Assembly: GCA_947579605.1 (NCBI GenBank)
Contig: OX388328.1
Location: 12,689,684-12,753,683, forward strand
Reading direction: 5' to 3'
Length of the DNA: 64,000 nt
Source of the DNA: Athripsodes cinereus
Taxonomy: Eukaryota > Arthropoda > Insecta > Trichoptera > Leptoceridae
Numbering within the stretch: the first letter of the stretch is position 1; every line of letters starts with the position of its first letter. The position numbers were made by a program, and so were the translations under genes. Shown here in pieces: positions 10,280 to 20,854 of the stretch. A model generated the notes under the pieces. It had not been told where the DNA came from. It did not search any database and saw only the letters and a program-made list of their open reading frames with translations.

Positions 10280-10570
10280 AGCTATGTTGGAAGAGCGATG
10301 TATTCAACTTGCTCCTGAACATTGTTTTTGATTGGTTTCTACGAAGGTCTTCGGGAAGTCGGTTCCAGATGACGGGTCCTGCGATGGCAAAAGCCCTATT
10401 ATAGAATCGGAAATTTAAGTTTGAGTTCTTTGCTGAGCGTAAGGTTCTACTTGCAAGTGTTTTGAGAACACAGAGCTCAGAAAGTGACTGAAGTGACATA
10501 TTATTCAAAGCTTTGTAGACTATACGACACAGTTTATATTGGACCCTTTCCCAATGTTGTAGAAAAAATG
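10280..10570 (-). mobile_element. LINE family J C-terminus
   Basis: The minus frame (10275-10508) is open for 77 codons: SLQSLSELCVLKT, FYNRAFAIAGPVIWNRLPED and FRSKLNTSLFQHS. This is the best-preserved J terminus, with the CR1-type RAFxxAGPxxWNxLP motif. Confidence 0.75.
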
Positions 10571-10574
10571 CTTT

Positions 10575-10885
10575 AAATAATCTGCGATGTACAGGATATG
10601 TGGAGCGAATGCACGATTAAAGGATGACGAAGAGGGGATATTAAACTGAAAGAGGGCGTGTAAGAAAGTGAAGATGTCCAAGAACTACGTAGTTTTATCA
10701 CAAAGATCAAATTCTCAAGGACGCTCGCGCGTTGATTATGAGTAATCGGCGTGCACTTACGTGAAACTAGATAAATCTTGAGGAAGGGACAGAAGTATGT
10801 ATGGATAAATCAACATGGTGTTCTGTTCTGTCTGCCTACCCCACCATGAGACACGGCGTGATGGTAGGTATAGATAAATAGGGAT
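10575..10885 (+). mobile_element. LINE family B, degenerate
   Basis: Follows B (GATGTACAGGATATGTGGAG, CAAGAACTACGTAG, CAAATTCTCAAGGACG) with many indels, to a CGGCGTGATGG end and a GATA-like tail. An old copy. Confidence 0.6.
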
Positions 10886-10979
10886 TGTATCGTCTCGAGT
10901 TGACAGGAAGACGTTACTCAACGACGAGTCCACCATTTGATCAGACGCAGGTATCAATTTTGTTTATTTCTAATGCTTT

Positions 10980-11080
10980 TTTTATTCCATTATTATTATT
11001 TTTATTTATTTATTTAAATATCCACGGCGTGAGCCTTTTACATGTTACACAAGAATAAAAAATAAAATGTTATTTTTTAA
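10980..11080 (-). repeat. Repeat Q, (TTTA)n-tailed 3' end
   Basis: (TTTA)n at 11007-11024 followed by CACGGCGTGAGCCTTTTAC. Similar pieces are at 34385-34460 and 47185-47240. Read on minus it is a retroelement 3' end with an AAATA tail. Confidence 0.5.
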
Positions 11081-11218
11081 AAATCAAATTGGAGTCGGAG
11101 CAAGACAAGAACAAAAATTGGCGAAGAACAAAACACAAATGGGAATTAATTCATAACATCAATAACTTTAGTCAAATCACAAAATATTGGAGTGTCAGTA
11201 CAGAATGTCAATGAATTG

Positions 11219-11451
11219 TCTATATACCTACTAATATTATAAAGAGGAAAGATTTGATTGTTTGCATTGAATAGGCTCCGAAACTACAGAACCAATTTGA
11301 AAAATTCTTTCACTGTTGGGAAGCTACACTATCCCCGGGTGACATAGACTATATTATATTTTCAAAAAAAAATAGGGATACTTACTAAAACTACTTAAAA
11401 TAATTTTTTTAAATACCTATCTACCCTGCGAAGTCGGTGCGGACCGCTAGT
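11219..11451 (+). mobile_element. Lep1-like non-autonomous Helitron fragment
   Basis: Begins TCTATATACCTACTAATATT, has GAATAGGCTCCGAAACTAC and CTGTTGGGAAGCTACACTAT, and ends GCGGACCGCTAGT followed by T. A TC start, a CTRRT end preceded by a GC-rich hairpin, and this internal text match my recollection of the Lep1 Helitrons widespread in Lepidoptera. About 233 bp, no ORF. It is one of the main clues to the order of the organism. Confidence 0.7.
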
Positions 11452-11679
11452 TAAGTTATAATTTGAATTTGAAAAAAAAATTGTCAAGAAAAAAAATTAT
11501 GAATTTTATATTTTTTTCTAGATAAAAGATTGTGTACCTCTGAACCCATACAAATAATAGTGTAACAGTTGTCTATTCCATACCTAATGGATATATTACT
11601 GTATATCCCATTCCTATTTCACAAAACTGTCCTAGTATGTAAAGTAATATTTAGCATAAAGGATTGTGTCGACTGTCTA

Positions 11680-11845
11680 TTTATCTATCTATACCGTCAC
11701 GACGTGTCCCAGATAAGGTAGGCAGAGAGAACAGAAAGCCATGTTGAAGGATTCTTATATACTTCTGTAGCTCCTTCGACATTCTTCCAGTTTCTCATAC
11801 ATGCACGCTGATTTCTCTTACTCAACACGCGGCCGTCTATGAGAA
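11680..11845 (-). mobile_element. LINE family B 3' end
   Basis: A GTCACGACGTGTCCCAGATA end with a GATA-like tail on the left, then the complement of the SKRNQRACMRNWKNVEGATE region. Decayed, 5' truncated. Confidence 0.65.
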
Positions 11846-11934
11846 GTCTGTTTGAACTGACCAGTTCCATGACTCAACAAGTACTCACATAGAAACGTTT
11901 CAAATTCGAGAAATCACCATTTTAGCTTCGAACA

Positions 11935-12065
11935 ATATGGCACCTCAGTCACTTTCTGAGCTCTGTGCTCTCAAAACACCTGCAAGTAGACCTCTACACT
12001 CAGCTAATAAAACATTCACCAACATGCTGAACGAGATCAATAGAGCAAACAATTCCTGCTTCTAT
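11935..12065 (+). mobile_element. LINE family J, part 1, split by LINE V
   Basis: Encodes MAPQSLSELCALKTPASRPL, HSANKTFTNM and LNEINRANNSCFY, and is then interrupted. Resumes at 12487 with IIGLLASQD-type sequence one frame off. Confidence 0.7.
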
Positions 12066-12467
12066 CTAATTCTTTTCGTGTCGGTCAGCAACGACAAACA
12101 ATAAAAACATCAAATCCACATCTACACTCCCATTTCCTCCCAGAAAGCAACGACCTCTCTTGCAGCTCCCCCCAGGTGAGTTCGCCCCACGAATTCCTCC
12201 CAGTGACACTGTCTGGGAGCCATTGGGCATGTCAGGAGGGGTCCAGTGTCCACAGTCACACGTCGTGCTCTCAGCCAAACCCCATCTCTGGAGGTTCTTC
12301 CTAGAGTATCCCACTCCTGTTCTGATTCTGTTGAGGGTTTTCCACATCGGCCATGGTAGGTCATGGCCCGGAGGCAGGGCTTACACTGGGCTGTTAAATA
12401 TTGTCCCTTGTATGTTCTCCGCTGTGTCTCTCCACAGGCGCACTCTCGCAATCTGTAATATTATTAC
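12066..12467 (-). mobile_element. LINE family V 3' end inserted in J
   Basis: Flanked by a near-perfect 19-20 bp duplication (CAAACAATTCCTGCTTCTAT at 12046-12065; the same lacking one T at 12468-12486). The minus strand encodes WKTLNRIRTGVG, LLTCPMAPRQCHWEEFVG and AREVVAFWEEMGV, a LINE ORF2 C-terminal segment. A better-kept sister copy at 13880-14102 shows CDCGEEQDTGHLLTCP. Frames shift several times. Confidence 0.75.
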
Positions 12468-12486
12468 CAAACAATCCTGCTTCTAT

Positions 12487-12690
12487 AATAGGGCTTTTAG
12501 CATCGCAGGACCCGTTATTTGGAAGACTCCCCGAGGATCTCCGTAAAAAACCAGCCGATTACAACGTTCAGGAGCAAGTTGAAGACATCGCTCTTCCAAC
12601 ATAGTTACCCGCGCCCCTGAGATGGATGCTCCATTAAACGGCGCTGAATTGATCATTCAACATACATACATAGGTAGGTTCTCATGTACC
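12487..12690 (+). mobile_element. LINE family J, part 2 and 3' UTR
   Basis: Completes J: GPVIWKTPRG-like, ending near 12603, then GATGGATGCTCCATTAAACG and GCGCTGAATTGATC, with an ACATACATAC-like end. Confidence 0.7.
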
Positions 12691-12734
12691 TACTATGAAA
12701 GCTATGGTTTTCGAATACTTATATTATGAAATCT

Positions 12735-12863
12735 TCTTCGTCAATCTTACACCATCCATTCGCTCCACATGACCAAACCATTTCAATTTATTTACACGCA
12801 TTCTATCAACAACACTCCTCTTGCATCCACTCATCCTTCTAATATCCTCATTTCTTACTCTTT
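12735..12863 (-). mobile_element. LINE family B fragment, inverted half
   Basis: The complement of the LRWFGHVERM / RMSGCKRSVVDRMRVNKL region. It abuts a plus-strand B copy head to head at about 12863. Confidence 0.65.
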
Positions 12864-13108
12864 TTATCTGAAAGAGAGGGTGTGAGAAAGCGCGGACGTC
12901 CAAGAACTACGTGGCTTAACCACGTGGATCAAATTCTCAAGGACGGTCGCGTGTTAAGTAAGAGGAATCGGCGTGCATGTATGAGAAACTGGATGAATGT
13001 AGAGGAGGTGAAAGAAGTATGTAATGACAGATCTATATGGCGTTCCGTTCTCTCTGCCTACCCCGCCTGGGACACGTCGTGAGGGTATAGTATAGTATAG
13101 TATAGTAT
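12864..13108 (+). mobile_element. LINE family B 3' end, (TATAG)n tail
   Basis: Open from MRKRGRPRTTWLNHVDQILK through SAYPAWDTS and a stop at 13082, then (TATAG)n. One of the cleaner B ends. Confidence 0.75.
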
Positions 13109-13814
13109 ATTATGAAATGTGGATCGGATGTATGGAAAGAATGAACGAGGACAGAGTGACTCATTTTATCTCTTAAATAAAAAAAATACCTGTTTATATT
13201 ATTACTGAAAAAAACATAAGTCCATTTTTTTCATAATCAAGTAGCTAATAATAACAAAAACAGATCACGTCCACTTTCACTGTTTACTTATTTATATATT
13301 ATTGATTTATTGAACCCAGAACAGCAGCAAAAAACAAAATAAATAGAAAATAAAACAAAAACTCTGAATAAAAAAATATTCCAAAAAATATTCGCTTCCT
13401 TGTTGCATAATATTGAGTATTTTTTGTACTTTTATTTCATTCCAAATAAACCTTTTTCTCTATGGCCTTGGCCCCAAAAATCTTTTTTTTAAGGCCCTTG
13501 TTTCTGTACACTGTAAACTTATTTAGGGTAAGGTTAGGTAAGAGAAATTTAGGTTGCATTGGAAGAATGTTGTAACCAAGTTTTTTGTGATTTTTTGAAA
13601 GTAATTTTTAATAAATCCATCCATATTTTATTCTTATTCAGTTTATTTAAAGCTATTCTTCTGGCATAGGTCTCCCCTTTGATCATCCACAATTGTCTAT
13701 CCTAAGAACAGTGCATGCCTATGACTTTTACAGCTCGTATTGATTAATCTGCACTATTTTACTTGAATTTAAGCTTCTTTTTTTTGTACATTTTTTATTC
13801 AAATTAAATGAAAT
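13109..13814. other. No gene recognised
   Basis: AT-rich spacer. No convincing ORF, repeat or RNA gene. Confidence 0.5.
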
Positions 13815-13879
13815 GTGTTGAACGTGACAAAAATGCTCATGCATAATACAACTTTAGTATAATATGTGGAAGCGAAACT
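13815..13879 (+). mobile_element. LINE family B, part 1, split by LINE V
   Basis: ACAAAAATGCTCATGCATAA to AAGCGAAACT matches the part of B encoding MAKMLMHNTILVP...YASETW. It continues at 14113. Confidence 0.6.
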
Positions 13880-14102
13880 TCTTCTTCTTTTCGTGTCGGT
13901 CAGCAACGACAAATAACAAAAACACCAAATTCACATCTACACTCCCATTCCCTCCCAGAAAGCAACGACCTCTCTTACAGCTCCCCCTAGGTGAGTTCGT
14001 CCCACGAATTCCTCCCAGTGACACTGTCTGGGAGCTATTGGGCATGTCAGGAGGTGTCCAGTGTCTTGCTCCTCTCCACAGTCACACGCCGTGCTCTCAG
14101 CC
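13880..14102 (-). mobile_element. LINE family V 3' end inserted in B
   Basis: Flanked by the perfect 10-bp duplication AAGCGAAACT (13870-13879, 14103-14112). The minus strand reads RLAESTACDCGEEQDTGHLL, TCPIAPRQCHWEEFVG and REVVAFWEGMGV. The Cys-containing CDCG...TCP block is a typical ORF2 C-terminal knuckle. The tail is (GAA)n at 13880-13890. 223 bp. Confidence 0.8.
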
Positions 14103-14112
14103 AAGCGAAACT

Positions 14113-14512
14113 TGGACGTGGTTGAAGCAGGATGAAAGTGATAATAATGCTGTGGCGATGCGAGCACTGAGAAGAAAGGTTGGTAAAACGTTGCGTGGTA
14201 GAGTGAGGATATCAGGAGAATGAGCGGATGCAAGAGGAGTATTGTGGATAGAGTGCGTGTAAATAAGCTACGATGGTTTGGACGTGTGGAATGAATAGAT
14301 GATGTAAGGAATAAGAATGATGAAATGGTATGTTTATCTGAAAGAAGAGGCGTGAGAGAACGCGTACGTTTAAGAACTGTGCCTCTGAGAATGAGGAATC
14401 GGCGTACTTGTACGAGAAACTGCATGAATGAAGCGAATGAAATATAGAGGAATGGGTCGATATAACCTTCCATTCTCTTTGCCTACCCATACGGCGTGGG
14501 AATAGAGAAAAT
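14113..14512 (+). mobile_element. LINE family B, part 2
   Basis: Continues TWTWLKQDES, AVAMRALRRKVGKTLRGRVR and ISGE with a stop, then degenerate sequence to a CCATACGGCGTGGG end. Several indels. Confidence 0.65.
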
Positions 14513-15142
14513 ACTATAAAAGATAGCAATCTCTCTACTAAAAATAGTAACTCGGCAGCTTCTAGAAATAGGTTTATGATTGCACTAACTGCATGTAATA
14601 TTACGCATCTACATACCTACTTTCGTTAGAATGCAAAAAAATTGAATTCGCACAAAATATTTGCAAAATATTCGTTAACCCATTTTTACCCTACAACGAA
14701 AAGTTCGTGGTGCATTTTATAGTTTTTTTTTCTACGTTATCTCGAGCGGTCGTTTTTATGAACTGAGAGATTTTGTATACACACACTCTGTTGTGGGTTT
14801 TTGTTCCTTTTTTTTACCTGCTTGCAGGTAGACAAATACCTTTTTTTTCTAAATCTGCCATTTTTCTCTGTTATAGCTGTAATATTTATTGCATTCGTGT
14901 TTGTGTGACGTTTATGTTGTGGGTGTTTTTGAAATGATTTGAATGTGTGCAATGTTGTGATTGTATGTGTAATTTGATAATAAGCTGCTGTTAATAAGTA
15001 TCATTGGCATGCATGTGTTTGTAATGCTTGACACATTAAATGTATTCACATTATTTGATGAATTTTCAATAACAACTTTTCAACAAAGCAAAGCAAAGAC
15101 ATTGAGTTTTGTCTCTGAAGAATGAATATACACAAATACACA
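14513..15142. other. No gene recognised
   Basis: AT-rich. The AGCAAAGCAAAGAC and T-run segments have no coding potential I trust. Confidence 0.5.
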
Positions 15143-15412
15143 CACATACCATTACGCCGCTTTCCTCGCGGGGTAGGCAGAAAGGATCGAGCGCCACTTC
15201 CTTCTATACTTGCATACATCTTTCGCTTCCGTCACTGTCATTGAATTCCTCGTGCATGCTTTTCTGTTCAATGTGCTCAACACGTGACCGTCCTGTAGGA
15301 TTTGATCTCAGCCAAATATATTTTCCTGGTTAGGTATTCTGTCCTCATTAATTCTTTCCGCATGCCCAAACCATCGTAACTTATTAACATTCATCTTTGA
15401 CATTACACCAAC
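15143..15412 (-). mobile_element. LINE family C 3' end
   Basis: The complement of RACMRNSMTVTEAKDVCKYR, RKWRSILSAYPARKAA with stop, and the tail. The left end is the C-type hairpin (CCCCGCGAGG on the opposite strand). It is truncated where family H begins. Confidence 0.7.
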
Positions 15413-15590
15413 TTGCCTGGAAACGATTACCAGTGGATTTGAGACAAAACCAACCCACTGCAGCATCAGGAGTAAGCTGAAAACACTGCTTTTCAAGAAA
15501 AGCCACGGTCCCCTTGAGATGGTCACGGATCATTAGACGGCGCCAAATACAAATTGTCTTTATTATTATTATTATTGTCTGCAAATCTGC
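15413..15590 (+). mobile_element. LINE family H 3' end, (ATT)n tail
   Basis: Encodes LPVDLRQNQPTAASGVS-like, then LKTLLFKKSHGPLEMVTDH and a stop. The 3' UTR has GACGGCGCCAAATACAAATT and (ATT)n at 15566-15583. Confidence 0.75.
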
Positions 15591-16324
15591 GATCACCGTT
15601 CTCCATTCAGAACATCATTCAGCACCATTTGAGTCACCTCTGTCTACGAGATTCCCAACATCCTAATGTCATTGTTGTCATAATTATTATCAACAGTGTG
15701 TTTTAAAAGAGGGACTTCCGGGCCGTCAGAACTCTTGTTTTCTTTTTAGCCAACGCTTTGAATAAAGAATTGTTAATAAATAAATAAATAAAAATATATG
15801 TCTTTAGCGCCAGAATATTTACGATACAATCCGGAGATCCACACAAACAAAAATATCTTAAATACGAATGTAGATGAAACTGTGTGCGTGTTTGTATCTT
15901 AATAATACCTATGTGTATGTGTGTATACACTTAAAATCAAAAAATCACATTTACAATATTGGCTGTCACGCAATGTGTGTATGTGTCAAAATGTTTCTCT
16001 ATTTACGCACACTTTTCTGCATTTTCTATGCGTGTGTGTTGAAAGCTATACAAAATACATAATGCACAGTTTGTTTTACATGATAATAGTGTATTGGTAG
16101 TATTGTATATTGTGTCGTATCAGCCCCTAAACACCTTGCAGTGTAGAAACTGCACCATATGTGAAATATGAGATAGTGTTTTTGTGTAGGTACTCTGCAA
16201 TGTGCATCACCAATAGCGCGTAAGTTCTGAATATGTTAACTTCAGTGATATGTTATAGGATTCCTATAACATATCACTGGTTAACTTTATATTTTCATAT
16301 AATTCTCTCATCTTCTTTCTATCT
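15591..16324. other. Spacer with a perfect 18-bp-arm hairpin
   Basis: No gene. CAGTGATATGTTATAGGA at about 16241-16258 and its exact complement are separated by one base, with GTTAAC just outside both arms (an AC-TT bulge on the left). This could be a small foldback element. No target duplication was identified. Confidence 0.55.
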
Positions 16325-16735
16325 AATCTATACCCTCACGCCATGTCCCAGGAGGGGTAGGCAGAGAGAACGGAACGCCATATAGATCTATCCTCACAAA
16401 CTTCTTTCGCTTCCTCCACATTCATCCAGTTTCTCATACATGTTCGCCGATTTCTCTTACTCAACTCGCGGCCGTCCTTTAGGATTTGATCCACGTGCTC
16501 AAGCCACGTAGTTCTTGGCCGTCCGCGCTTCCTCACACCTCCTCTTTAAGACAAATACATCCTCTTTCATCTTGTATTCGCTCAACATGCACAAACCATC
16601 GTAACTTCTTTACACGCATTCTATCCACAACACTATTCTCGCATCCACTCATTCTCCTGATATCCTCATTCTTCACTCTATCCCGCAACGTTTTACAAAC
16701 TATTCTTCTTAGTGAACCATCTTCTTTCTTGAAGA
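16325..16735 (-). mobile_element. LINE family B 3' end
   Basis: The minus strand is open from MRKRGRPRTTWLEHVDQILK to SAYPSWDMA (16336-16536). A second frame upstream holds VCKTLRDRVKNEDIRRMSGC and ENSVVDRMRVKKLRWFVHVE, so one frameshift near 16540. The tail lies at the left. Confidence 0.75.
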
Positions 16736-16909
16736 ATTGGATATTTAAAAGATATCCCACTCTTTTATGTAATATTTTTTCACTTAAATAATACTGTAAA
16801 AGGCATGCAAATATTATTTGCAATATTTCATGAAATTTATGAAGATTTTTTTATGAATTTCAAGAAATTTAACATTTTGAAAGTCTCAAAGACAGAGTGC
16901 GTATTAAAT

Positions 16910-17120
16910 AAATTCATGAAGACTATGGGACCAGATTCTACAAGACGGCCACGTGTTGAGCACATTGAACAGCAGAGCAGCCTGCATGAGGAATTGTATG
17001 ACGGTGACGGAAGTGAAAGATGTATCTATGCAAGGTTTGAAGGAAGTGGCGCTCGATCCTTTCTGCCTACCCCGCGAGGGAAGCGGCGTGATGGTATGTT
17101 TGTATGTATAAATCATCCAA
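16910..17120 (+). mobile_element. LINE family C 3' end, (GTAT)n tail
   Basis: Reads HVLSTLNSRAACMRNCMTVT-like in shifted frames, and ends in TACCCCGCGAGGGAAGCGGC and GTGATGGTATGTTTGTATG. Confidence 0.65.
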
Positions 17121-17437
17121 CATTCATACATACAACATTCACAATTAAACGATGAGGTATGCCACCCATCTAATCAATAAAGCAGAGAAAACATTTGGTT
17201 TTGATTTCATTACAATGATTTGATGCTGTCTTTTATATGTGTTTGTAAAAATGCACCCAGCACATCTTGAGTATATGTGAATCTTGTCTTTGTATTATTG
17301 TCTATTGCATTTTTATAATGTATGTGTGTATCGTATGCATGTATTTGTGTTTACAGTCACCATATGTTTTCTACAAGTTGATGCATATAAAACATTGTTT
17401 CTCAAACATCTATCTACATCCAGTTCCATGATGATGA
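17121..17437. other. No gene recognised
   Basis: AT/GT-rich spacer between two LINE ends. Confidence 0.45.
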
Positions 17438-17535
17438 TGATGGATGATTTCTTCGGCGCCGTTTAATGGAGAATCCATCACAAGGGCGCAGGAAGCTCTG
17501 TTGGACGAGCGATGTATTCAGTCTGCTCTTGAGTG
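17438..17535 (-). mobile_element. LINE family J 3' UTR fragment
   Basis: TTCGGCGCCGTTTAATGGAG and TTGGACGAGCGATGTATTC are the complement of the J 3' end, preceded at the left by an ATC-rich tail (GATGATGATGATGG). Confidence 0.65.
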
Positions 17536-17939
17536 TTAATATTATATTTGTATTTTGCATGTGCATATTGATATACACATTCATTTAAAATATTCATCTG
17601 CGACACTCGCGTTCTATAGTTTTGTTGTAGCTTTCATCCACTATGTGTTATGAGTAGCGATGTTGTGTTGCCGTCTCTGTTACTCATTGCAGGACACTAG
17701 GTATACACTAGACCGTAATTCTCAGAAACATAGATCATAGATTAACAACTAGAAATTTTTGAAAAATGTAGATTTTTGGCTTATTAGGTAGGTACCTACA
17801 CGTAGAAAGTGGTAATCTTTCAATTCCAATAACAAAAAATTCTAATATTTGTATAATTTCTATTCAAAACACATTTTTGTTTTGAGTGTTCATAATACTT
17901 CAAAACTTTAATGTGACATATCTTGGAATATAAGAAATT
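17536..17939. other. No gene recognised
   Basis: AT-rich, with the lepidopteran-style word TAGGTAGGTACCTACACGTA at 17786-17805. Confidence 0.5.
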
Positions 17940-18415
17940 TAAGTTGTTGGTTTGTGGACAAAAGGATGAATGTGGCATAAATGCAGTAGAAATGAGATCG
18001 TTGAGAAAGATGTGTGGTAAAAGTATGGAAGATCGTGTGCGTAACAGTGATATACGAGAGGAATGTGGAATGAAAGTTGGTGTAATTACAAGGATGAATG
18101 TAAAAAAGCTACGATGGTTTGGGCATGTGGAAATAATGAATGTTGACAGCATGACCAAGAAGATATATTTGGTTGAGAGGAATGGTGCTCGGAGACCTGG
18201 ACGTCCGAGGATCAAATGGCAAGATCATTTAAATCAAATCCTACAGGACGGTCATGTGTTGAGCACATTGAACAAGAGAGCAGCCTGCATGAGGAATTGT
18301 ATGACAGTGACGGAAGCGAAAGATGTAGTATGCAAGGATAGAAGGAAGTGGCGCTCGATCCTTTCTGCCTACCCCGCGAGGGAAGCGGCGTGATGGTATG
18401 TATGTAGGTATGTAA
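17940..18415 (+). mobile_element. LINE family C 3' end, best copy
   Basis: The frame at 17923-18393 is open for 156 codons: KDECGINAVEMRSLRKMCGK, DIREECGMKVGVITRMNVKK, LRWFGHVEIM, then GRPRIKWQDHLNQILQDGHV and SILSAYPAREAA with stop. It aligns residue for residue with B but is clearly a distinct family. Its 3' hairpin is CCCCGCGAGGG and its tail GTATGTATGTAGGTATG. It lacks the RT catalytic core. Confidence 0.8.
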
Positions 18416-19039
18416 TAATCAAAACAAGTTTGAATACCTGTGATCATATTACGGCTCACGAACACAGTCGAACAAAGTCGTCAATCATTATACTCCTACA
18501 ACACATTGAAAACCTTAAATTTTATACATACCTACTACTAAATAATCCAAATATGTATATTGTTATGTTACATAATGAAATGGGCAAAAAAGAACCCAGG
18601 TCCCAAAAAAAAGGAACAAGAACAACCACCATACACAACAAAAACAAAGTTCTCTCGTATTCAAATAATATTATTTAAAGATTGGTTTTAATTTTATTTT
18701 TTGTTGGATTCGGGGGCCTTTGATTCAAATTAAAATGTTGGTCAAACTGGCCCACATTTTTTCTTGCTTTTTTTTGTATTTTCTACTCTATATTTAGACT
18801 ATAAATTTTACTACAGTTCCCGTTACTGGGTGCATATTCAGAAAAAAATCGAGAAAAAATACCACTGTATTTTGCAATATTATTGGTTTTTGTGCATTTT
18901 TTTTTATATGTTTGTGAATAATTCTTGACTCAATGAAAGGGTGCAGGCACTGAATGGTGTTTTGGGGTGCACTTGAAACTTTAAGATGACCACTACGCTC
19001 AGCCTCTTCTGCTGTCAACAAACTCCTGAAATCCAATAT
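18416..19039. other. No gene recognised
   Basis: AT-rich spacer. Small frames here have no recognisable motif. Confidence 0.5.
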
Positions 19040-19252
19040 AGTGAACACCTCCAAATTTGGAGATAGGAGCTTCAGAGCCGCCGCGCCAACTGCTGGAACA
19101 GATTTCAATAGACCTGAAAGAGAATCAGTCCACCACCTCATTTAGAACCAAGTTAAAGACACTGCTGTTCGGGAGATGTCACGGAGCCCTTGAGACGGTC
19201 ACGAAACATTACACGGCGCCACATATAAATAGTCCGATAATTATTATTATTA
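19040..19252 (+). mobile_element. LINE family H-type (CR1-like) 3' end
   Basis: FGDRSFRAAAPT, then ERESVHH and LKTLLFGRCHGALETVTKH in different frames, a broken CR1 C-terminus. The UTR has ACACGGCGCCACATATAAAT and (ATT)n. Confidence 0.7.
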
Positions 19253-19622
19253 CATACATACATAGGTACATACCATCACGCCGCTTCCATCGTGGGGTAG
19301 GCAGAAAGGATCGAGCGCCACTTCCTTCTATCCTTGCATACATCTTTCGCTTCCGTCACTGTCATACAATTCCTCATGCATGCTCTCCTGTTCAATGTGC
19401 TCAACACGTGACCGTCCTGCAGGATTTGATTTAAATGATCTTGCCATTTAATCCTCGGACGTCCACGTCTCCGAGCACCATTCCTCTCAGCCAAATATAT
19501 CTTCTTATTCATTCTGTCCTCATTCATTCTTTCCACGTGCCCAAACCAACTTATTTACACTCATCCTTGTTATTTCACCACCTTTCATTCCAAATTCCTT
19601 TCGTATATCACTGTTACGCATT
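19253..19622 (-). mobile_element. LINE family C 3' end, tail to tail with H
   Basis: The minus frame (19276-19536) is open for 86 codons: MERMNEDRMNKKIYLAERNG, GRPRIKWQDHLNQILQDGHV, RRACMRNCMTVTEAKDVCKD and SILSAYPTMEAA. The (ATAC)n tail directly abuts the (ATT)n tail of the H copy. Confidence 0.75.
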
Positions 19623-19654
19623 ATTATTATTATAACTTGACTTAAGGAAATAGT

Positions 19655-19845
19655 TTTTGAGGAATTGCATGAATTTGATGGAAGCATAGGAACTACCATT
19701 CCTGAAACATCCACGGGTAAGGGAGGATACAACCCTTAATGTATGATGGAAGCACAAAGCTTGTGCAAGGATAGGTAGAAGTGGCGCATGATCCTTTCTG
19801 CCGACCCCGCAACTATGAGGCATCATAGACAAATAGGTAATCAAT
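19655..19845 (+). mobile_element. LINE family C fragment, decayed
   Basis: GAGGAATTGCATGAATTTGA and GCGCATGATCCTTTCTGCCG match C with many changes. No intact frame. Confidence 0.5.
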
Positions 19846-19864
19846 TTATTTTGAGTATACCATT

Positions 19865-20112
19865 CCATGGAGCGCCTAACAAAGAAAAGGTATCACACTC
19901 TTTTCCGTAAGATTTCGAGTCTCCTGTAAAAGGCAGATGTTCGAAAAAATAAAGACATTTCTTAAATTCAGCAGTGTTGAGGCTTCCCACCGATCCTGAA
20001 TGTCTTGATTTTATATGAGCACGGAGAGGACAACTCGCATGTTTATTAGATGTGACTGATCTGCTGGCTACCCCGCTTGTGGGATATGCGGTGATGGGAC
20101 AGTAGTAGTAAT
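19865..20112 (+). repeat. Repeat G copy
   Basis: Shows the G body (CACTCTTTTCCGTAAGATTT, AAGGCAGATGTTCGAAAAAA, CACGGAGAGGACAACTCGC) and ends GCTACCCCGCTTGTGGGATA, TGCGGTGATGGGACAGTAG, then (TAG/TAA)n. Confidence 0.8.
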
Positions 20113-20262
20113 AAGAATTGGAAGAAATAGTGCCTATGCGATAAACTCGCCTTCTTTATACTGATTGTATTTGATTTCAATGTATTTTTGCGTATATTTA
20201 TTTGCTTACTCAATGTACAATAAACAATATATATTGATAAAAGTTTGTAGTCGGTAGCTGGT
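20113..20262 (+). repeat. LINE family P 3' UTR fragment
   Basis: Contains GCGATAAACTCGCCTTCTTT and TGTATTTTTGCG, then CAATGTACAATAAACAATA. The same UTR as at 9889-10279, on the opposite strand. Confidence 0.5.
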
Positions 20263-20624
20263 TGCCGTGTTTTACTTAAAATCCTTGAAATAAGATCTTG
20301 AATTCCATTATAAAGAATATGAGATTCGAGGGAAACGCCTAAATACACCATAACGCATTTATGGGGAACGAAACCATTGGTATACTAGTTCTTTGGCATG
20401 GCTTTTGATGTTATTTTAACCATTGTTTGAGTTAATGTAAGGATTAGAAAATACAACGTCACCTAATTTGGTAGTGTCCTGGACGGGACTTGTAAAATTT
20501 AGCTACCGGGCGACAAACCCAAAGACTCCGATATTCTATCTTACTCCGAAAATAGTTTCATGTGTAGGTATTCAAGTCCATCTCCAATGCTTGTGTTGTG
20601 AAGATACGTGAAGACGAAGAAGAA
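20263..20624. other. No gene recognised
   Basis: Spacer. No motif I can support. Confidence 0.45.
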
Positions 20625-20854
20625 AAATATTCTTCTGAGAAGAAGAAGAAGTAGAAAAATATTCTTTAAGTGTCTTGTCGGGTCCCCCCCCCCCCAACGT
20701 TGACTACCACCTGGGAGAAATCTTTTCTGTACTGGGCAGCACGAAATAGCTCCTCCACACCTTTTATCCCAGTCCACTCTCGAATGTTCTGAAACCAGGA
20801 GAGCCGCTTTTTTCCAACCTCTCTACGGCCCTCAATCTTTCCTTCTATGACCAG
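20625..20854 (-). mobile_element. LINE family E2 C-terminus, interrupted by MITE U
   Basis: The minus strand encodes LLVIEGKIEGRREVGKKRLS, WFQNIREWTGIKGVEELFRA and AQYRKDFSQVVVNVGG, the typical RTE-like terminus, followed by a (GAA)n-rich tail at 20625-20660. The run of ten C at about 20686 interrupts the frame end. Coding sequence continues at 21066 after element U. Confidence 0.75.

Noticed and set aside
12160..12546. 128-codon plus-strand ORF
   Set aside because: It is the antisense of LINE V plus part of LINE J across an insertion boundary.
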